A stretch of DNA of 64,000 nt from contig PTEU01000002.1 of the NCBI GenBank assembly GCA_004359425.1, positions 1,067,762 to 1,131,761 of the forward strand, in the 5' to 3' direction. This stretch comes from Ideonella sp. MAG2. Its GTDB lineage: Bacteria > Pseudomonadota > Gammaproteobacteria > Burkholderiales > Burkholderiaceae_C. Shown here piece after piece: positions 60,792-64,000 of this stretch. A program made the position numbers and the translations under genes. The first letter of the stretch is position 1, and each line of letters starts with the position of its first letter. The notes under the pieces are model-generated. The model did no database searches. It was given only the letters and a program-made list of their open reading frames with translations, and was not told the origin of the DNA.

Positions 60792-61555
60792 GGCGGCGGG
60801 CAAAGTCCTGCATATAGTTCACGAGCGCCTGTACGCCTTGCAGCGGCATGGCGTTGTAGATCGATGCACGCATACCGCCCACGGACTTATGGCCCTTGAG
60901 TTGCAGCAGCCCCGCCTCTTTGGCTCCCGCCAGAAACGCGTCGTTCAGCGCTTCATTGGCGAGGAAGAAGGGCACATTCATCCGCGAGCGCGCATCATGC
61001 GCCACGCGACAAGATGTGCGAGGACGCATCCACCACCAGTGGGGCGCTGCAACCCAAAGCGGGGAGGTCGGGCAGGGTATGCATCTCAACGCCGTCAATG
61101 GTCTCGTTGCTGCACACATGCACGTAGGCGGCATCTGGCCGCAAGCGCCACTGCCTGGCCGCAGGTAGCTCGGTGTATCGGCTGGCTTCGTTGCTGGCAG
61201 CGGCCTGGGCATCGCAGTAGCGCTGGGCTTCTTTCAGAGACTTTTTGCTCCACGAGCCCGTGATCACCACATCCACCGCGCCGCCGCGCGACAGATTCAT
61301 GGGGACGATGGCGTTTTCACCCAAGCCTCCGCCTTGCATGAACAGAATACGGAACTGCGGCGGCACCGCCAGCAACTCCCGCAAGTCCCGCTCCGCCGCC
61401 TCATAAATGGAGATGAATTCTTTGCCCCGATGGCTCATCTCCATCACGCCCATGCCACTGCCGCGCCAGTCCAGCATCTCTTCAGCAGCGCGCTGCAAGA
61501 CGGCCTCGGGCAGGGCAGCAGGCCCGGCAGAAAAGTTAAACGGGCGCGTGGGCAT
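60784..61555 (-). pseudogene. serC: Phosphoserine aminotransferase with internal loss and frameshift
   Basis: SerC makes phosphoserine (and the vitamin B6 precursor) with pyridoxal phosphate. The N-terminal half is intact: [40 protein letters not shown], and [20 protein letters not shown]. After [11 protein letters not shown] (about 61015) the frame changes. The C-terminal part resumes as [20 protein letters not shown] and ends [11 protein letters not shown] at 60784. About 110 residues are missing, including the PLP-lysine segment (GGAQKN in homologues). The joint reads CTTGTCGCGTGGCGCATGAT, without scar. As read the gene is dead, which is surprising for an amino-acid gene in an otherwise intact biosynthetic operon. 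Confidence 0.92.
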
Positions 61556-61582
61556 GGGTGCGGGTTGCAGTGTACGCAAGGC

Positions 61583-62176
61583 TTACTTCTTGGCGGGCTT
61601 GGCTGCTGGTGCTGGAGCCGACGCACCGCCGGCCGGGGCCGCAGCATTCAGGCGCTTGACCACGTTTTGCTCCAGCGCCGAAATTTTGCCTTCCATGGTG
61701 GTGCGTGTTTCGGCCACCAATTTTTCCGCCAACACTTTTTCCATCTCACCAGCCAGCGCTTGGTATTTGCGGATGGCGGGCGACTCCAGCATGGCGATCA
61801 CTTCTTTCAGCTCAGCCTCGTTGAGTTTTTCTTCCAACAGGGGGGCGATCGTGGAGGGGCCTAGCTTCACGGCTCGGTCACGCAGCATGGGCACGGCGTC
61901 GTCCACATACTTCTTCACGTCGCCTTGAATTTCCTTGCCCACCGCTGCCCGCTTTTCCGGGGGAATGCGGGTGTTGAGCACACCGTCTGCTTGTTGCAGC
62001 AGGGCCATGGCGGGGCGTTCCGCCAACTCGCGGGCCATGTTTTCAATGGCGGCTTGCTGCAACTGAAGCACCTTGGCGGCCAATTCCTTTTTGGATTGGG
62101 CCAGGGCGCTGGTGGCTCCGCCCAAGAGGCCCAGTGTCAGGGCGAGAGGCAGAGTGGCTTTGAGAATGAAGTTCAA
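61583..62176 (-). CDS. Secreted DUF2059 protein
   Basis: A 197-residue exported protein. The signal peptide ILKATLPLALTLGLLGGATS is cleaved near ALAQ. The mature part is helical with a DUF2059 domain: KLNEAELKEVIAMLESPAIR and KYQALAGEMEKVLAEKLVAE. The tail is Ala/Pro-rich with a Lys end (AAKPAKK). The family is periplasmic and of unknown function. The start ATG overlaps the gyrA stop by 4 bp (ATGA), and serC follows 27 bp later; this gyrA-DUF2059-serC order is common in this bacterial family by my recollection. Confidence 0.88.
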   Translation of the reverse strand: MNFILKATLPLALTLGLLGGATSALAQSKKELAAKVLQLQQAAIENMARELAERPAMALLQQADGVLNTRIPPEKRAAVGKEIQGDVKKYVDDAVPMLRDRAVKLGPSTIAPLLEEKLNEAELKEVIAMLESPAIRKYQALAGEMEKVLAEKLVAETRTTMEGKISALEQNVVKRLNAAAPAGGASAPAPAAKPAKK

Positions 62177-64000
62177 GAGTTGCTTTCGTCTGAGGCGCTG
62201 TCGCTGTCTGCGTCGCCGGGGTTGTCGAGTTGAGCATCGTTTTCCACGATGCGTTGCAGGCCGCTGAGTTTGGCCCCATCGTCCAGGGCGATCAGGGTCA
62301 CGCCTTGGGTCGCGCGACCGAGTTCACGAATTTCACTGACCCGTGTGCGCACCAGCACCCCCTTGTCGGTGATCAGCATGATCTCGTCCTCAGCACGCAC
62401 CAGGGTCGCCGCAACCACTTTGCCGTTGCGCTCGCTTTGTTGGATGGCGATCATGCCCTTGGTGCCACGGCCGTGGCGGGTGTATTCGACGATGCTGGTG
62501 CGCTTGCCGTAGCCGTTTTCGGTGGCGGTCAGCACGCTTTGGCTTTCGTCTTCGGCCACCAGCATGGCGATCACGGCTTGGCCGTCTTCCAACATCATGC
62601 CGCGCACACCACGGGCTTGGCGGCCTAGCGGACGCACATCGTCTTCGTCAAAACGCACGGCCTTGCCGCCATCGCTGAAGAGCATGACATCGTGTTTGCC
62701 GTCGGTCAGCGCGGCACCAATCAGGTGGTCGCCTTCGTCCAAGTCCACGGCAATGATGCCGGCCTTGCGGGGGTTGCTGAATTCATCCAGCGCCGTCTTC
62801 TTGACCGTGCCGCGAGCGGTACACATGAAGATGAAGCGGTCTGCCGGGAAGACCCGGTTATCACCTGTGAGCGGCAGCACCACAGTAACCTTTTCGCCGG
62901 GCTGCAGCGGGAACATATTGACGATGGGCTTGCCACGGCTGGCGCGGCCGCCTTGCGGCACTTCCCAGACCTTGAGCCAATAAACGCGGCCACGGTTGGA
63001 GAAGCACAGAATCCAATCGTGCGTGTTGGCGATAAAGAGCTGGTCGACCCAGTCGTCTTCTTTTGTGGCGGTGGCTTGCTTGCCGCGCCCGCCCCGGCGC
63101 TGGGCGCGGTACTCGGCCAGCGGCTGGCTCTTCATATAGCCGGTGTGGCTGAGTGTCACCACCATGTCGGTAGGTGTGATCAGGTCTTCGGTGCCCAACT
63201 CTTGGACGTTGTGCTCCACCACCGAGCGGCGCGCCCCGATCTTGGTTTGACCAAACTCTTGGCGCAGCGCGGTGAGTTCCTCGCTGATGATGAAGGTCAC
63301 GCGCTCGGGCCTGGAGAGGATGTCCAGCAAGTCGGCGATGACGGCCATCACCTCTTTGTACTCGCCGACGATCTTGTCTTGCTCCAGCCCTGTCAGGCGT
63401 TGCAGGCGCATCTGCAAAATCTCGCCCGCTTGGTCTTCCGAGAGGCGGTACAGGCCATCGGCCTGCATGCCGAAATGCATGGCCAAGCCTTCTGGGCGGT
63501 AGGCGGCGGCACCGCCGGGGTTTTCGCTGTCGGCGCGGGCCAGCATCTCGCGCACCAAAGAGGAGTCCCAGCTTTGCTGCATCAAGGCGGCCTTGGCCAT
63601 GGGCGGCGTGGGCGACTCCTTGATGATGCGAATGAACTCATCGATATTGGCCAGCGCCACGGCCAAGCCTTCCAGCACATGGCCTCGCTCGCGCGCTTTG
63701 CGCAGCTCATACACCGTGCGGCGGGTCACCACCTCGCGGCGGTGCTCCAAGAAGATGTCCAGCAACTGCTTCAAATTGCAGAGCTTGGGCTGGCCATCAA
63801 TCAATGCCACCATGTTGATGCCAAAGGTGTCCTGCAACTGCGTTTGCTTGTACAGGTTGTTCAGCACCACCTCGGGCACTTCACCGCGCTTGAGCTCAAT
63901 CACCACCCGCATGCCGGACTTGTCCGACTCGTCTTGGATGTGGCTGATGCCTTCAAGTTTCTTCTCGTGCACCAACTCGGCAATGCGTTCCAGCAAGGTC
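62173..64000 (-). CDS. gyrA: DNA gyrase subunit A, C-terminal two-thirds (runs off the window)
   Basis: The 608 visible residues continue beyond the right edge. They contain the end of the breakage-reunion domain (LYKQTQLQDTFGINMVALID, then LLDIFLEHRREVVTRRTVYE), the coiled coil, and the C-terminal beta-pinwheel. The GyrA box, which wraps DNA and gives negative supercoiling, is visible as QRRGGRGKQAT, distinguishing GyrA from ParC. Later blades repeat RVYWLKVWEVPQGGRASRGK- and GKAVRFDEDDVRPLGRQARG-type motifs. The C-terminus is acidic (DADSDSASDESNS). Its stop overlaps the DUF2059 start. The active-site Tyr and quinolone-resistance region lie outside the window. Confidence 0.96.
   Translation of the reverse strand, partial: TLLERIAELVHEKKLEGISHIQDESDKSGMRVVIELKRGEVPEVVLNNLYKQTQLQDTFGINMVALIDGQPKLCNLKQLLDIFLEHRREVVTRRTVYELRKARERGHVLEGLAVALANIDEFIRIIKESPTPPMAKAALMQQSWDSSLVREMLARADSENPGGAAAYRPEGLAMHFGMQADGLYRLSEDQAGEILQMRLQRLTGLEQDKIVGEYKEVMAVIADLLDILSRPERVTFIISEELTALRQEFGQTKIGARRSVVEHNVQELGTEDLITPTDMVVTLSHTGYMKSQPLAEYRAQRRGGRGKQATATKEDDWVDQLFIANTHDWILCFSNRGRVYWLKVWEVPQGGRASRGKPIVNMFPLQPGEKVTVVLPLTGDNRVFPADRFIFMCTARGTVKKTALDEFSNPRKAGIIAVDLDEGDHLIGAALTDGKHDVMLFSDGGKAVRFDEDDVRPLGRQARGVRGMMLEDGQAVIAMLVAEDESQSVLTATENGYGKRTSIVEYTRHGRGTKGMIAIQQSERNGKVVAATLVRAEDEIMLITDKGVLVRTRVSEIRELGRATQGVTLIALDDGAKLSGLQRIVENDAQLDNPGDADSDSASDESNS

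Noticed and set aside
1..64000. CRISPR array, tRNA or rRNA genes
   Set aside because: No regularly spaced direct repeats and no cloverleaf or rRNA signature was recognised by eye; intergenic spaces are short.

Overview
The window is high-GC chromosomal DNA from a betaproteobacterium of the order Burkholderiales, most likely the family Comamonadaceae. Supporting signs are the fused aroA-cmk gene, the run gyrA-DUF2059-serC-pheA-tyrA-aroA/cmk-rpsA-ihfB-lapA-lapB, the sdhCDAB-sdhE-gltA operon, a metX-metW pair behind a SAM-II-type riboswitch, and CTAG-flanked miniature elements. I cannot name genus or species. No tRNA, rRNA or CRISPR array was seen.

Layout. 1-3669: the start of argC, an RBBP9-type hydrolase, parB, and a frameshifted winged-helix/TPR regulator converging on parB across a miniature transposon. 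4134-8525: the stress-kinase operon prkA-yeaH-spoVR, with prkA and spoVR damaged. 8645-15309: two unknown proteins, a GNAT enzyme, a chimeric ORF carrying a miniature transposon, a GbsR-type regulator with two operator-like palindromes, an acyl-CoA-synthetase-like ligase, trhP, and a zinc-ribbon protein with a HEPN-like RNase motif. 15496-22555: an ABC exporter with an AttH/CrtC-like secreted protein, then a membrane acyltransferase flanked by IS66 and IS110 debris. 22898-28594: nitroreductase, AhpD-like protein, tannase-family esterase with a divergent MarR regulator, and an unknown/Sel1 gene pair. 28691-41067: TCA-cycle region (acnB, mdh, sdhCDAB, sdhE, gltA) with a CitE-like lyase, a broken secreted debranching enzyme and a PEP-CTERM protein. 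41212-45249: riboswitch-metX-metW, exeA-gspB type II secretion accessory genes, an H-NS family gene and a tiny Cys-rich protein. 45662-52952: surface polysaccharide/LPS genes (glf, glycosyltransferases, DUF5672, DUF4254, waaC). 52957-64000: lapB-lapA-ihfB-rpsA-aroA/cmk-tyrA-pheA-serC-DUF2059-gyrA on the minus strand.

The most striking property is a series of scarless losses. At least eleven places join parts of genes that are normally separated by tens to hundreds of codons: prkA, spoVR (twice), a secreted protein with acnB, a CitE-like gene with a debranching enzyme, the debranching enzyme C-terminus, mdh with gntR, metX, exeA, a GT9-GT1 fusion, a headless GT9 gene, and serC. Neighbouring genes are intact. 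Because core genes such as serC, mdh and acnB are hit, contigs joined without gap characters or assembly collapse explain this better than biology, but read mapping must decide. Separately, three miniature inverted-repeat elements sit on CTAG-like targets without breaking the reading frame they entered, one of them restoring the stop codons of two converging genes.

No complete new defence or mobile system is proven. The best candidates for new biology are the zinc-ribbon/HEPN-like protein, the non-disruptive miniature elements and the unknown/Sel1 pair.
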